Shown here piece after piece: positions 16,513 to 24,401 of a stretch of DNA of 32,499 nt. The notes under the pieces were generated by a model. That model saw nothing but the letters and a program-made list of their open reading frames with translations. It was not told the DNA's origin and did no database searches. Numbering within the stretch: the first letter of the stretch is position 1; each line of letters starts with the position of its first letter. The stretch is taken from assembly GCA_020854235.1 (NCBI GenBank), contig JADZFW010000059.1:1-32499 (forward strand). Direction: 5' to 3'. A program made the position numbers and the translations under genes. Source of the stretch: Flavobacteriaceae bacterium (GTDB taxonomy: Bacteria > Bacteroidota > Bacteroidia > Flavobacteriales > Flavobacteriaceae).

Positions 16513-16558
16513 ATAGTTAAATAGTACTTTGTTTTACATAGTACTGTAACAATACTAT
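16513..16558 (+). promoter_or_regulatory. Cluster of ATAGT repeats upstream of the 43-aa gene
   Basis: ATAGT occurs at 16513-16517, 16521-16525 and 16538-16542, and inverted (ACTAT) at 16554-16558. The second and third extend to ATAGTACT. The inverted copy with its flank (AATACTATT) pairs imperfectly with AATAGTACT. The cluster lies about 50-90 nt before the ATG at 16605 and looks like a repressor or activator site. The regulator is unknown. Confidence 0.4.
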
Positions 16559-16604
16559 TCTTTCAACGTCTGTTCAGTATATAAATAACTAAAACTAAAC
16601 AATC

Positions 16605-16736
16605 ATGTCAACTTTAAAAAGATTTTTCGGAGCTATAAATGAAAATAGAGATGAACAACAAATAAACAAACGCATTGCTTTTCAACATTGTACCAAACGA
16701 GATGTTTGGAATGGTAGAAGAAGATTTGGGTATTAA
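16605..16736 (+). CDS. Small protein, 43 aa, unknown function
   Basis: Complete ATG-to-TAA frame beginning MSTLKRFFGAINENRDEQQ and ending CTKRDVWNGRRRFGY. It is basic and soluble, with no signal or membrane segment. It forms a self-contained unit: an operator-like cluster lies upstream, and a good hairpin terminator sits about 55 nt after the stop. It is isolated on the plus strand between the lipoprotein island and an FAD protein gene. No family recognised; a small regulator or nucleic-acid-binding role would be a guess. Confidence 0.55.
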   Translation: MSTLKRFFGAINENRDEQQINKRIAFQHCTKRDVWNGRRRFGY

Positions 16737-16741
16737 TTTAG

Positions 16742-16773
16742 ATTTGAGATTTTGAATTTGGAATTTGAGATTT
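16742..16773 (+). repeat. Short direct repeat, ATTTGAGATTT
   Basis: The 11-mer ATTTGAGATTT occurs at 16742-16752 and again at 16763-16773 (21-bp period), with GAATTTG variants between. It lies in the 3' untranslated region of the 43-aa gene, just ahead of the terminator. Probably simple-sequence variation. Confidence 0.6.
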
Positions 16774-16789
16774 CTATCTATATAAACAT

Positions 16790-16824
16790 AAGCTGACTGA
16801 TGTTTTTCAGGCAGCTTTTTTTTT
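16790..16824 (+). terminator. Terminator of the 43-aa gene
   Basis: AAGCTGACTGA (16790-16800) pairs with TCAGGCAGCTT (16807-16817) with one mismatch across a 6-nt loop, followed by a run of T to 16824. Orientation fits the plus-strand 43-aa gene. Confidence 0.85.
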
Positions 16825-16860
16825 GGTAATAAACATCACATAACCTATGTACTTTTTATC

Positions 16861-16868
16861 TACTTTTG
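16861..16868 (+). promoter_or_regulatory. Putative -7 element of the FAD protein gene
   Basis: TACTTTTG matches TAnnTTTG exactly and lies 22 nt before the ATG at 16891, downstream of a terminator, so a new promoter is expected here. No clear -33 element. Confidence 0.45.
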
Positions 16869-16890
16869 ACCCAACTAAAAATTTTATATC

Positions 16891-17511
16891 ATGAATATAT
16901 TTGACGTATTAATTATTGGAGGTGGTCCTGCCGGATTGTCTTGTGCCTTAACGCTTGGTTCAGCAGGTAAGAAACCTTTTGTAGCCGATAAAAAAATTGG
17001 AATTTTCATCCATCAAAGTGAAAGCGGCATGAATACAGCTTTGTTTAATAATGCTTTGGGGATTAATCCCGGAACAAAAGGTGGTGATATTTTAATCCAC
17101 GGTCAAAAACATCTATCCGATTTATACCCGCAAATCCAACAGATTTCTGATGAAAAGGTGCTCAAAATTGATGGTAAAGAAGGTAATTTCATCATGATTT
17201 CCGAACAAAACACTTATACAGCCAAACAAATTGTAGTAGCTGTAACACCTAGTGCCAATTTCAATATTGAAGGCCTATTATCCTATGTTGCAGCTCATCC
17301 CAAGATGCCGGAAGCCAAAAAACGCATCCATTTACGCAATATCGATCACGTGGTTGTGCCCGGAATTTTCGTTGCTGGTGTATTAGCAGGTCACAGAAGC
17401 CAGTTCATCATTGCAGCCGGAAGTGGTGCTGCTGTAGCTACAGATATTTTATCGGCGTGGAATGAAGGAAACCACACCATGGTCCACGATGTGCTACCTG
17501 CTGATAAATAA
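16891..17511 (+). CDS. Short FAD/NAD(P)-binding protein, thioredoxin-reductase-like fold
   Basis: A 206-residue soluble protein starting with a Rossmann dinucleotide motif (IIGGGPAGLSCAL, about 8-20). It ends with GIFVAGVLAGHRSQFIIAAGSGAAVATDI (about 163-191), which matches the second FAD-contact region of thioredoxin-reductase-like flavoproteins. Two things differ from true TrxB (about 310-320 aa): the central NADPH-binding domain and its CxxC active site are absent, and the Asp usual in the AGD motif of the C-terminal block is Val (FVAGVLAG). It probably binds a flavin or nucleotide, but no redox partner or reaction is evident. It stands alone, with its own promoter-like motif and a terminator shared with glmS. 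Confidence 0.75.
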   Translation: MNIFDVLIIGGGPAGLSCALTLGSAGKKPFVADKKIGIFIHQSESGMNTALFNNALGINPGTKGGDILIHGQKHLSDLYPQIQQISDEKVLKIDGKEGNFIMISEQNTYTAKQIVVAVTPSANFNIEGLLSYVAAHPKMPEAKKRIHLRNIDHVVVPGIFVAGVLAGHRSQFIIAAGSGAAVATDILSAWNEGNHTMVHDVLPADK

Positions 17512-17518
17512 AATTAAA

Positions 17519-17551
17519 AAACCCCAAAGATTACTGAAATCCTTGGGGTTT
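17519..17551. terminator. Bidirectional terminator between the FAD gene and glmS
   Basis: AAACCCCAAAGAT (17519-17531) pairs with ATCCTTGGGGTTT (17539-17551) with one mismatch. The minus-strand side ends in a T run, fitting glmS; the plus side is weaker. Confidence 0.85.
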
Positions 17552-17579
17552 ATATTTTGTTTACTATTGAAGTTTAAGT

Positions 17580-19436
17580 TTATTCTACCGTAACTGATTT
17601 GGCCAAATTACGAGGTTGGTCAACATTACAACCACGCATCACGGCAATGTGATAGGACAATAATTGTAAAGGAATGGTAGTCAATAATGGGGTAAAAGGT
17701 TCCAAAGTTTCAGGAATTTCAATGCTGTAATCACTCATTTCCTTTACAGTATGGTCGCCGACGGTTACAATTGAAATCAATTGTCCATGTCGGGCTTTAA
17801 TTTCCTGAATATTACTCACCACTTTTTCATAATGCCCTTGCTTGGTTGCAATGACTACAACCGGCATGTTTTCATCAATTAAGGCAATCGGTCCATGTTT
17901 CATTTCTGCTGCAGGATAACCTTCGGCGTGGATATAGGAAATTTCCTTGAGTTTTAAAGCGCCTTCTAGGGCAACCGGAAAATTATAACCACGGCCTAAA
18001 TACAAGAAATTGGATACATCCTTATATTTTTTGGCAATTTCGATGATGTGTTGATCCTCTTGTAGTAATTGTTCAATCTTGCCAGGTATCTGCAACAATT
18101 CTTGTAAATATGTGTGGTAAACAGAGGTGGCAATATTTCCTTTTTCCTTACCCAATTTAAGTGCCATGAGAGACAATATGGTAATTTGCGTAGTAAAGGC
18201 TTTGGTAGATGCCACTCCAATTTCTGGACCAGCATGGGTATAGGCACCGGCATGAGCTTCCCGCGCAATGGAAGAACCGACCACATTACATATTCCAAAG
18301 ACGAATGCACCTTTGGATTTAGCCAATTTGATTGCTGCCAAGGTATCGGCAGTTTCACCCGATTGTGAAATAGCGATCACGACATCTTTTTCGGTAATAA
18401 TGGGATTTCTATATCTGAATTCAGATCCATATTCTACTTCTACCGGTATGCGGGCGATATCTTCAAACAAATACTCGGCTACCAAACCGGCATGCCAAGA
18501 AGTACCGCAACCTACGATAATAATGCGATTGGCATTCATAAAACGACCCAAATGATCATCCAATCCCGACATTTTAATCAAACCTTCATTGGCGTGTAAA
18601 CGACCTCTATAGGTATCGGTTATGGCAGTGGGTTGTTCATATATTTCCTTGAGCATGAAGTGTTCGTAACCACCTTTTTCGATCTGCTCGAGACTGAGTT
18701 GGAGTTGTTGGATTTTAAAATCTCTGACGCGTTCGTCTTCGTTGATTTTATAGATTTTGACGTCTCTCCCGATTTTGGCAATAGCCATTTCGCCATCTTC
18801 CAAATATATGGCATCTTTGGTATATTCAATAAAAGGAGTAGCGTCTGAGGCAATAAAAAACTCAGTATTATCTTTTCCAATTCCTATAGCTATCGGACTT
18901 CCCAAACGTGCAATAACTAATTCATCGGGTTTTGTTTTATCAAAAACCAAAATAGCATAGGCGCCTACGACTTCACTTAAAGCCAACTGAACGGCTTTAC
19001 CCAATTTACATTTTTCTTGTTTTTTTATTTCCTCAATAAAGTTTATCAAGACTTCTGTATCGGTATCACTTTTGAATTCGTACCCTCTTGATATCAATTC
19101 TTTTTTCAAAGTATCATAGTTTTCAATGATACCGTTGTGTACGATTACCAAGTTTTCTGATTGAGAAAGATGCGGATGTGAGTTTACATAGTTTGGGACT
19201 CCATGTGTTGCCCAACGGGTATGCCCGAAACCAATACGACCATCGGTAGGAATTTCAAGTTCTGCTTTTTGTTGCAAATCGGAAACCTTGCCTTTGGTTT
19301 TGGATAGGTTAATATTTTTACCATCGTACAAGACTACTCCGGCGCTGTCATAACCACGATACTCTAGTCTTTGTAGCCCCTGAATAATAATGGGGTATGC
19401 ATCTCTGTAACCAATATAACCCGTAATTCCACACAT
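17580..19436 (-). CDS. glmS: Glutamine--fructose-6-phosphate aminotransferase (isomerizing)
   Basis: Cytoplasmic enzyme making glucosamine 6-phosphate from fructose 6-phosphate and glutamine, the entry to peptidoglycan and LPS amino sugars. The 618-residue length is standard. The N-terminal glutaminase has the nucleophile Cys2 exposed by Met removal (MCGITGYIG), with HTRWATHG and HNGIIENY downstream. Two SIS sugar-isomerase domains follow, with CGTSWHAG and SQSGETADT in the first and EGALKLKEISYIHAEGY in the second. The canonical C-terminus QPRNLAKSVTVE is intact. Its ATG is 3 nt after the DUF4270 stop, so it is the last gene of a three-gene unit, with a terminator downstream. No glmS ribozyme-like upstream region is possible within that 3-nt gap. 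Confidence 0.97.
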   Translation of the reverse strand: MCGITGYIGYRDAYPIIIQGLQRLEYRGYDSAGVVLYDGKNINLSKTKGKVSDLQQKAELEIPTDGRIGFGHTRWATHGVPNYVNSHPHLSQSENLVIVHNGIIENYDTLKKELISRGYEFKSDTDTEVLINFIEEIKKQEKCKLGKAVQLALSEVVGAYAILVFDKTKPDELVIARLGSPIAIGIGKDNTEFFIASDATPFIEYTKDAIYLEDGEMAIAKIGRDVKIYKINEDERVRDFKIQQLQLSLEQIEKGGYEHFMLKEIYEQPTAITDTYRGRLHANEGLIKMSGLDDHLGRFMNANRIIIVGCGTSWHAGLVAEYLFEDIARIPVEVEYGSEFRYRNPIITEKDVVIAISQSGETADTLAAIKLAKSKGAFVFGICNVVGSSIAREAHAGAYTHAGPEIGVASTKAFTTQITILSLMALKLGKEKGNIATSVYHTYLQELLQIPGKIEQLLQEDQHIIEIAKKYKDVSNFLYLGRGYNFPVALEGALKLKEISYIHAEGYPAAEMKHGPIALIDENMPVVVIATKQGHYEKVVSNIQEIKARHGQLISIVTVGDHTVKEMSDYSIEIPETLEPFTPLLTTIPLQLLSYHIAVMRGCNVDQPRNLAKSVTVE

Positions 19437-19439
19437 AGA

Positions 19440-21077
19440 TTATTGATTTTTTTCGGTGTAAAAAATATCTAATTTTAAATTTCTTGGAGCTAAGCTAACA
19501 TTCTTTCCTGTCAAAACGACTCCTTTGAAATTATTGTTATATTTCCTCATAATAGTGTCTGTAGCGCTCAATGGCAAATCGGATGAATCATAGACTTTTA
19601 TTCCAAAGTCAGTAATTGTAACTTCTGTATCGGGCTTCAGAATTTCCGAAACATAATCGGTTAAATGGAATAAATAATAATCGGGATTGTCTTCATCATC
19701 CAAAACCAAATCTCCACCCAATTGTGTAATTCCCTGATTCATGATTTCATAGGTTTGATAGTTTAAACCATTTTCAATACCATACAAATACAATTTACTT
19801 GGATATTGATCAGTAGAGTTGGATGGATCGACATACAAGTATAATTTAGCATCATTGATGAGCCAGTTTTTGGTTCTTAAGGTTTCAATTTCATCGGGAA
19901 TATCATTGGTGTTTGCATCAGCTCCAAATAAATGTACAATTCCATCAGAACCGGCGGCACCTTGAACAAATATTTTATCGTCACCATTGGTTACATTAGG
20001 ATTGAGCAAATAACTTTCAGCCAATGTTCCATTGTAATTTCTTTCAAAAAGATTGACCCTAATACCACTTAAGGAATATACAAAGGTTTCAGCTGTTGGA
20101 TATACAATATTGAGCTCTCCTTTTATACCATTTCCATTCAAATCTTCCTCAGCTGTTTCATCGTCGACGGTTGTTTGTGAGTAATAAATTGTCATATAAG
20201 CTTCAGCCAAATTGAGATACATGGCAACAGTTCCATTTCCCGAATTCAAAGCTTCGAAATACAAGCCTCGGAAGTAATGTTTGAAGTTTTCATTTGAAGC
20301 AAAATGAGAACTACTCGCATTATCTTGGAAGATTTGTTTAATTCGCTGTTTGTTCATTGGAATTTTCATGGAAGGTTTTGAATTTGCCAATTTAATAGTA
20401 TCTTTTTTGTATAAAATTCTATTAGTCAAACTGGCATTTTCATACTGATAACGGTTGATTACCATCAAAGTATCATTTCTATTGGGAGAAACAAGACCAG
20501 AGTAAAGAGGTGATCCAGTTTTGAGAAAAACATCATCACTAAACAACTCATTTTCAACATAAGGATTATTGGGATCCAATGGATTGAGATAAGTCCCTAG
20601 TTCGAATACATTCAATTGAAAGTTTGGATTAGTTCCAGATGTAAACACAGAATCCAATTCATAATTGGGAACTTTTATAGTTTTTGTAGGATCATTTGGA
20701 TCGGTTGCATCTTGCGTACCATCCAATGTTGATAAATAAGGAATAGTAATTACGACTGAATCGATAACAGCATTATTTCCAAAATCAGGATTTGATTCGG
20801 GTAATGACATTTGAGCTACAATTGAAGCTCTTAAAGATCCAAATTGAGCATTGGTAGTGTAACCCAATAGATAATGACCCATTCCATTGGTTTTATTACT
20901 ATTGACACGAATACTATGCGCTTTTATTTGAGCCGAATAACTACCGGTTGAAAACAAATTATCATCCAGTAGATTTTCACCTATATTTTTAAAATCTTTT
21001 TCACAAGATACAATTCCTACTAATATCGCTACTATGAAAATAGGATATTTCATTACAACTAAAATTTTTTTAAACAT
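19440..21077 (-). CDS. DUF4270 family lipoprotein
   Basis: A 545-residue secreted lipoprotein. The lipobox GIVSC follows a signal segment that fits best if translation starts at the second Met (about 21053; MKYPIFIVAILVGIVSC) rather than the first at 21077. The mature region has DUF4270 features: an early GENLLDDNLF, a strand-rich beta-sandwich body with many Asn/Asp/Thr loops, and a late DFGIKVYDSSDLPLSATDT. Function is unknown; it is probably exposed on the outer membrane or periplasmic face. It lies between the GT5-like gene and glmS on the minus strand. This cluster next to panC-panD is, to my recollection, a widely conserved neighbourhood in Flavobacteriia. Confidence 0.88.
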   Translation of the reverse strand: MFKKILVVMKYPIFIVAILVGIVSCEKDFKNIGENLLDDNLFSTGSYSAQIKAHSIRVNSNKTNGMGHYLLGYTTNAQFGSLRASIVAQMSLPESNPDFGNNAVIDSVVITIPYLSTLDGTQDATDPNDPTKTIKVPNYELDSVFTSGTNPNFQLNVFELGTYLNPLDPNNPYVENELFSDDVFLKTGSPLYSGLVSPNRNDTLMVINRYQYENASLTNRILYKKDTIKLANSKPSMKIPMNKQRIKQIFQDNASSSHFASNENFKHYFRGLYFEALNSGNGTVAMYLNLAEAYMTIYYSQTTVDDETAEEDLNGNGIKGELNIVYPTAETFVYSLSGIRVNLFERNYNGTLAESYLLNPNVTNGDDKIFVQGAAGSDGIVHLFGADANTNDIPDEIETLRTKNWLINDAKLYLYVDPSNSTDQYPSKLYLYGIENGLNYQTYEIMNQGITQLGGDLVLDDEDNPDYYLFHLTDYVSEILKPDTEVTITDFGIKVYDSSDLPLSATDTIMRKYNNNFKGVVLTGKNVSLAPRNLKLDIFYTEKNQ

Positions 21078-21103
21078 AAATAGTCTTATAAAAAATGAAT
21101 TAA

Positions 21104-21910
21104 TTACTTGATGTGTTTTTTGTAAAATTCCAAATAAGCCGCGGCAAAATCTTCTCTGCCATGATATTCTAATGCAGGCTTAGCTTGTTCGCTTACAAAT
21201 TTTTTAAGTTCCTCCGACACATTTTGTTGTGCAAAAATTACACTGTCGGACTTTTCTATGGCTAATTTTTGTAAATTGATGAAGTTGGGTGTGGCTATGG
21301 TTGTCAAATGCGAAGGAGCAATTTGATCAAATGCTACTTTTCTAGAAATATCATGATTGATGGCTCCTTCAAAACCGTCATCGTACAACGCAGTAATGAT
21401 TTTACTATCTTTAAACAAGGCGTCGTCTTTGTAATATTCTCTCAAATAAAGAGGAATCAAAGAAGTCATCCAACCATTTAAGTGAATGATATCCGGATCC
21501 CAGTTGAGCTTTTTAACAGTTTCAATAACTCCTTTGGTGAAGAAAATAATGCGTTCATCATTGTCCTCAAACAAGATATTGTCTTCGTCTGTAAAAACAG
21601 CTTTTCGTTTGAAATATTCATCATTGTCAATGAAATAAACCTGCATGCGTTCTTTGGGGATTGATGCAACTTTAATAATCAAAGGCATGTCGATGTCATC
21701 AATAATCAAATTGATTCCCGAGAGCCTGATAACTTCATGTAATTGATGTCTACGCTCATTAACTACCCCAAAACGAGGCATGAATATACGCGTTTGCATG
21801 CCGTTATTAAAAGCCAATTTAGCCGATTCGAATGCCAAAAATGACATATCGGTTTCCGGCATATAGGGAATTACTTCGGTAGAGATTACTAAAACTTTCG
21901 GTTCCTTCAT
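21104..21910 (-). CDS. GT5 (glycogen/starch synthase N-terminal domain) protein, single domain
   Basis: A 268-residue protein matching only the N-terminal half of GT5 glycogen synthases (GlgA is about 470-480 aa). The start VLVISTEVIPYMPETDMSFLAFESAKLA aligns with the ADP-glucose-binding N-terminus. However, the KxGGL motif of GlgA is replaced here (PETDMSFLA), and the C-terminal GT1 domain with the rest of the active site is missing altogether. PDIIHLNGWMTSLIPLYL (about 147-164) matches the family's HxHDW-like region. It is therefore unlikely to synthesise glycogen alone and may be a binding or regulatory pseudoenzyme. It is first in the operon with a DUF4270 lipoprotein and glmS, divergent from panC. 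Length and position look stable rather than like a recent truncation. Confidence 0.82.
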   Translation of the reverse strand: MKEPKVLVISTEVIPYMPETDMSFLAFESAKLAFNNGMQTRIFMPRFGVVNERRHQLHEVIRLSGINLIIDDIDMPLIIKVASIPKERMQVYFIDNDEYFKRKAVFTDEDNILFEDNDERIIFFTKGVIETVKKLNWDPDIIHLNGWMTSLIPLYLREYYKDDALFKDSKIITALYDDGFEGAINHDISRKVAFDQIAPSHLTTIATPNFINLQKLAIEKSDSVIFAQQNVSEELKKFVSEQAKPALEYHGREDFAAAYLEFYKKHIK

Positions 21911-21969
21911 GATTCAAACGTAACAAGAGCAGTGTTGTTTAACCTAAACGCACTCCTACTAATATTATG

Positions 21970-21977
21970 CAAATTTA
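21970..21977 (-). promoter_or_regulatory. Putative -7 element for the GT5-DUF4270-glmS unit
   Basis: On the minus strand this reads TAAATTTG, an exact TAnnTTTG match, about 60 nt before the ATG of the GT5 gene. A -33 element is not clear. Confidence 0.5.
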
Positions 21978-22010
21978 CGAAAAAATAGCATCAATATATT
22001 TATTAATTGG

Positions 22011-22018
22011 TAAGTTTG
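22011..22018 (+). promoter_or_regulatory. Putative -7 element of panC
   Basis: TAAGTTTG matches TAnnTTTG and lies 20 nt before the panC ATG, so the leader would be only about 10-15 nt. It forms a divergent promoter pair with the minus-strand motif at 21970-21977. Confidence 0.5.
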
Positions 22019-22037
22019 TGCCTTTTAACAAAAAATT

Positions 22038-22883
22038 ATGCGGATTTATCGTAGCAAACGCTTCTTACAAGCCTATTTAAAAAGACTTCCACTTGAAAAT
22101 AAAGTGGGTTTTGTACCTACTATGGGCGCCTTACACGACGGACATTTATCTTTGGTGAAAAATGCCAAGAATTCTTGTAATACAGTCGTGGCAAGTATTT
22201 TTGTCAATCCAACTCAGTTTGATCGCAAGGAAGATTTAGATCAATATCCATCCACCTTGGAAGCTGACTTAAAAGCACTTCAAAAAGCCGGATGTGATGT
22301 AGTTTTTATTCCTACCGTGAAAGAAATGTATCAAAACCAAATAGTTTCTGAAGACTTTGACTTTGACGGATTGGACCAAGTCATGGAAGGGGCACATCGA
22401 AAAGGACATTTTGCCGGTGTTGGGACTATCGTTAAAAGATTATTTGAAATTGTAAAACCTCATGAGGCATTTTTTGGTGAAAAAGACTTTCAACAGTTGC
22501 AAATCATCAAAAAAATGGTGGATAAAGAGCAAATTCCCATTAAAATTATTGGAAATCCAATATATAGAGAAGCAGATGGTTTGGCGATGAGTTCACGCAA
22601 TGTGAGACTTACACCTGCACAACGTAAAGCCGCTCCATTTATATACCAAACCCTATTGAAAGCCCAAAAACTTTTCAAATTACACGATATTGAAGAAGTG
22701 GAAGGTTTTGTAGTACAGTCTTTTAAAGCCCAAAAATTATTGGAATTGGAATATTTCAGTATGGCAGATGAAACGACATTACTACCCATAAACAAGAAAG
22801 AAAAAAATAAAAAATACAGAGGTTTTATAGCTGTTTTTGCCGGACCTGTCCGATTGATTGATAATATCGAATTGAATTTTTAA
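22038..22883 (+). CDS. panC: Pantothenate synthetase
   Basis: ATP-dependent condensation of pantoate with beta-alanine, the last step of pantothenate (vitamin B5) synthesis, in the cytoplasm. At 281 residues it is the normal length. Family motifs are present: PTMGALHDGHLSLV near 27-40 (nucleotide-binding HxGH-type), FVNPTQF near 55-61, HRKGHFAGVGTIVKRLF near 119-135, FFGEKDFQQLQIIKKM near 142-157 and MSSRN near 179-183. panD, which supplies beta-alanine, begins 96 nt downstream, so the two steps are linked here. It has a promoter-like motif immediately upstream and diverges from the GT5 gene. Confidence 0.97.
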   Translation: MRIYRSKRFLQAYLKRLPLENKVGFVPTMGALHDGHLSLVKNAKNSCNTVVASIFVNPTQFDRKEDLDQYPSTLEADLKALQKAGCDVVFIPTVKEMYQNQIVSEDFDFDGLDQVMEGAHRKGHFAGVGTIVKRLFEIVKPHEAFFGEKDFQQLQIIKKMVDKEQIPIKIIGNPIYREADGLAMSSRNVRLTPAQRKAAPFIYQTLLKAQKLFKLHDIEEVEGFVVQSFKAQKLLELEYFSMADETTLLPINKKEKNKKYRGFIAVFAGPVRLIDNIELNF

Positions 22884-22967
22884 TTTTTTTATAACAAAAA
22901 CGCCCTCTTTCTTACAGATTTCTATGAGAAAACAGCGAATTATTTCTCATTTCAAACTCAAACTATA

Positions 22968-22975
22968 TATCTTTG
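22968..22975 (+). promoter_or_regulatory. Possible -7 element abutting the panD start
   Basis: TATCTTTG matches TAnnTTTG but lies only 4 nt before the panD ATG at 22980. If used, it would give a leaderless or nearly leaderless transcript. No -33 element is visible, so it may be fortuitous. Confidence 0.3.
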
Positions 22976-22979
22976 CCCC

Positions 22980-23330
22980 ATGCATATAGAAGTTCTCAAA
23001 TCAAAAATTCACCGAGTTACCGTTACTGGAGCCGACCTCAATTATGTGGGAAGTATCACCATTGACGAAACTTTGATGGAAGCCGCCAATATGATTGCCG
23101 GTGAAAAAGTGCATGTGGTCAATCTGAATAATGGTGAACGTCTGGAGACCTATATCATTCCTGGGACTAAAGATTCTGGAACTATTACCTTGAACGGTCC
23201 GGCGGCAAGAAAAGTACAAAAAGGGGATGTCATCATCATCATATCTTATGCTTGGATGGATTTTGAAGAAGCGAAATCATTTCAACCCAACATCATCTTT
23301 CCCAATACAGAAAACAATACCTTAACTTAA
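22980..23330 (+). CDS. panD: Aspartate 1-decarboxylase (PanD proenzyme)
   Basis: Pyruvoyl-dependent enzyme converting aspartate to beta-alanine for pantothenate. The 116-residue proenzyme self-cleaves between Gly24 and Ser25 (YVGSIT) to form the pyruvoyl group, at exactly the same residue numbers as in E. coli PanD, which supports the chosen ATG. Lys9, Arg54 and Tyr58 (RLETY) of the active site are conserved, as are the NGPAAR and [10 protein letters not shown] stretches. It follows panC by 96 nt and precedes a membrane protein gene by 4 nt, so it is part of that transcript and perhaps has its own promoter. Confidence 0.97.
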   Translation: MHIEVLKSKIHRVTVTGADLNYVGSITIDETLMEAANMIAGEKVHVVNLNNGERLETYIIPGTKDSGTITLNGPAARKVQKGDVIIIISYAWMDFEEAKSFQPNIIFPNTENNTLT

Positions 23331-23334
23331 ACTT

Positions 23335-24306
23335 GTGAAACAAAAGATTAAAAAAATTATTGGGATTGTACTATCCATTGGAATAGGTGTTTTTATCATA
23401 TGGTGGTCAGTTAGAGGTTTAACCGATGCCCAATTAATAGATATCAAAAATGCCATTGTCAATGCCAATTATTTTTGGATAGGCATTTCAATCATCATCG
23501 GTTTGCTCAGTCATTTTTCAAGGGCTTACCGTTGGAAATATTTATTGGAACCCTTGGGCTACCAACCTAAATTTTGGAATAGTGTTTTTGCCATATTTAT
23601 AGCCTATTTAGTCAATCTCATTATCCCTCGAGGCGGTGAAGTGGTAAGAGCCACCACCATCAGCAAGTATGAAGCCATCCCTTTTGAAAAAGCATTCGGT
23701 ACCATCGTTGCAGAAAGAGTTGTAGACTTAATCATGCTTTTACTCATTATTTTAGGGGCTTTATTTTATCAATTTAGCTTTGTTTCCGAATTACTGTTAG
23801 CCAAAGTACCTCAAAATCCATTTTTATTAATCTTCACAGGATTCCTATCTCTTGCACTTGTTTATTACGCTTATAGATTTATCAGACGATCCGAATATAA
23901 ATGGTTGAAAAAAATAAGCGGTTTTATTGATGGTTTGATTGAAGGCGTTATCAGCATTTGGACTATGGAAAATAGAGGTGCTTTTATATTTCATTCTGTT
24001 TTTATTTGGGCCATGTACCTCCTGATGTTTTATGTGGTATCATTGGCTATTCCAGAAACCGCTCATCTGAGCTTAAGTGCTGTTTTGAATGGTTTTATCG
24101 GTGGAACTTTTGGAACTTCTGCCAATGGTGGTTTGGGAACTTTCCCCTATGCCATCCAAAAAGTATTTGAAATGTACCAAATCAATTCCGATAAAGCTTT
24201 TGCTTTCGGATGGCTCATGTGGTCGGCTCAAACCGTGATGATATTAGTTTTTGGATTAATATCATTGATTGTTATACCGATGTACAACAAAAAGTTTTTG
24301 GAATAA
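23335..24306 (+). CDS. Flippase-like membrane protein (lysylphosphatidylglycerol synthase TM domain, UPF0104)
   Basis: A 323-residue polytopic inner-membrane protein starting with GTG, 4 nt after the panD stop. It has about seven or eight hydrophobic helices, an early RAYRWKYLLEPLGY (about 63-76), and IPRGGEVVRATTISKYE (about 98-114), the signature region of the lysylphosphatidylglycerol synthase transmembrane family (PF03706, AglD/MprF-like). The cytosolic aminoacyl-transfer domain of MprF is absent, so lipid lysinylation is not expected; lipid or polyprenol-linked transport is the usual guess. GGTFGTSANGGLGTFPY near 259-275 is another conserved block. Linkage with panC-panD is probably positional. 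Confidence 0.85.
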   Translation: MKQKIKKIIGIVLSIGIGVFIIWWSVRGLTDAQLIDIKNAIVNANYFWIGISIIIGLLSHFSRAYRWKYLLEPLGYQPKFWNSVFAIFIAYLVNLIIPRGGEVVRATTISKYEAIPFEKAFGTIVAERVVDLIMLLLIILGALFYQFSFVSELLLAKVPQNPFLLIFTGFLSLALVYYAYRFIRRSEYKWLKKISGFIDGLIEGVISIWTMENRGAFIFHSVFIWAMYLLMFYVVSLAIPETAHLSLSAVLNGFIGGTFGTSANGGLGTFPYAIQKVFEMYQINSDKAFAFGWLMWSAQTVMILVFGLISLIVIPMYNKKFLE

Positions 24307-24401
24307 TTTATATTTAAACCATTAAATATTAGGAAATAACCTAAGGTTTGATAGTCCTATTTGGGTGATTTTTTTCAGATTCAAACCATTATATTATTAC
24401 T

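Noticed and set aside
24328..24377. Possible terminator after the flippase-like gene
   Set aside because: The inverted repeat (TAGGA / TCCTA with AACC/GGTT inside) is short and separated from the T run, so it is too weak to call.
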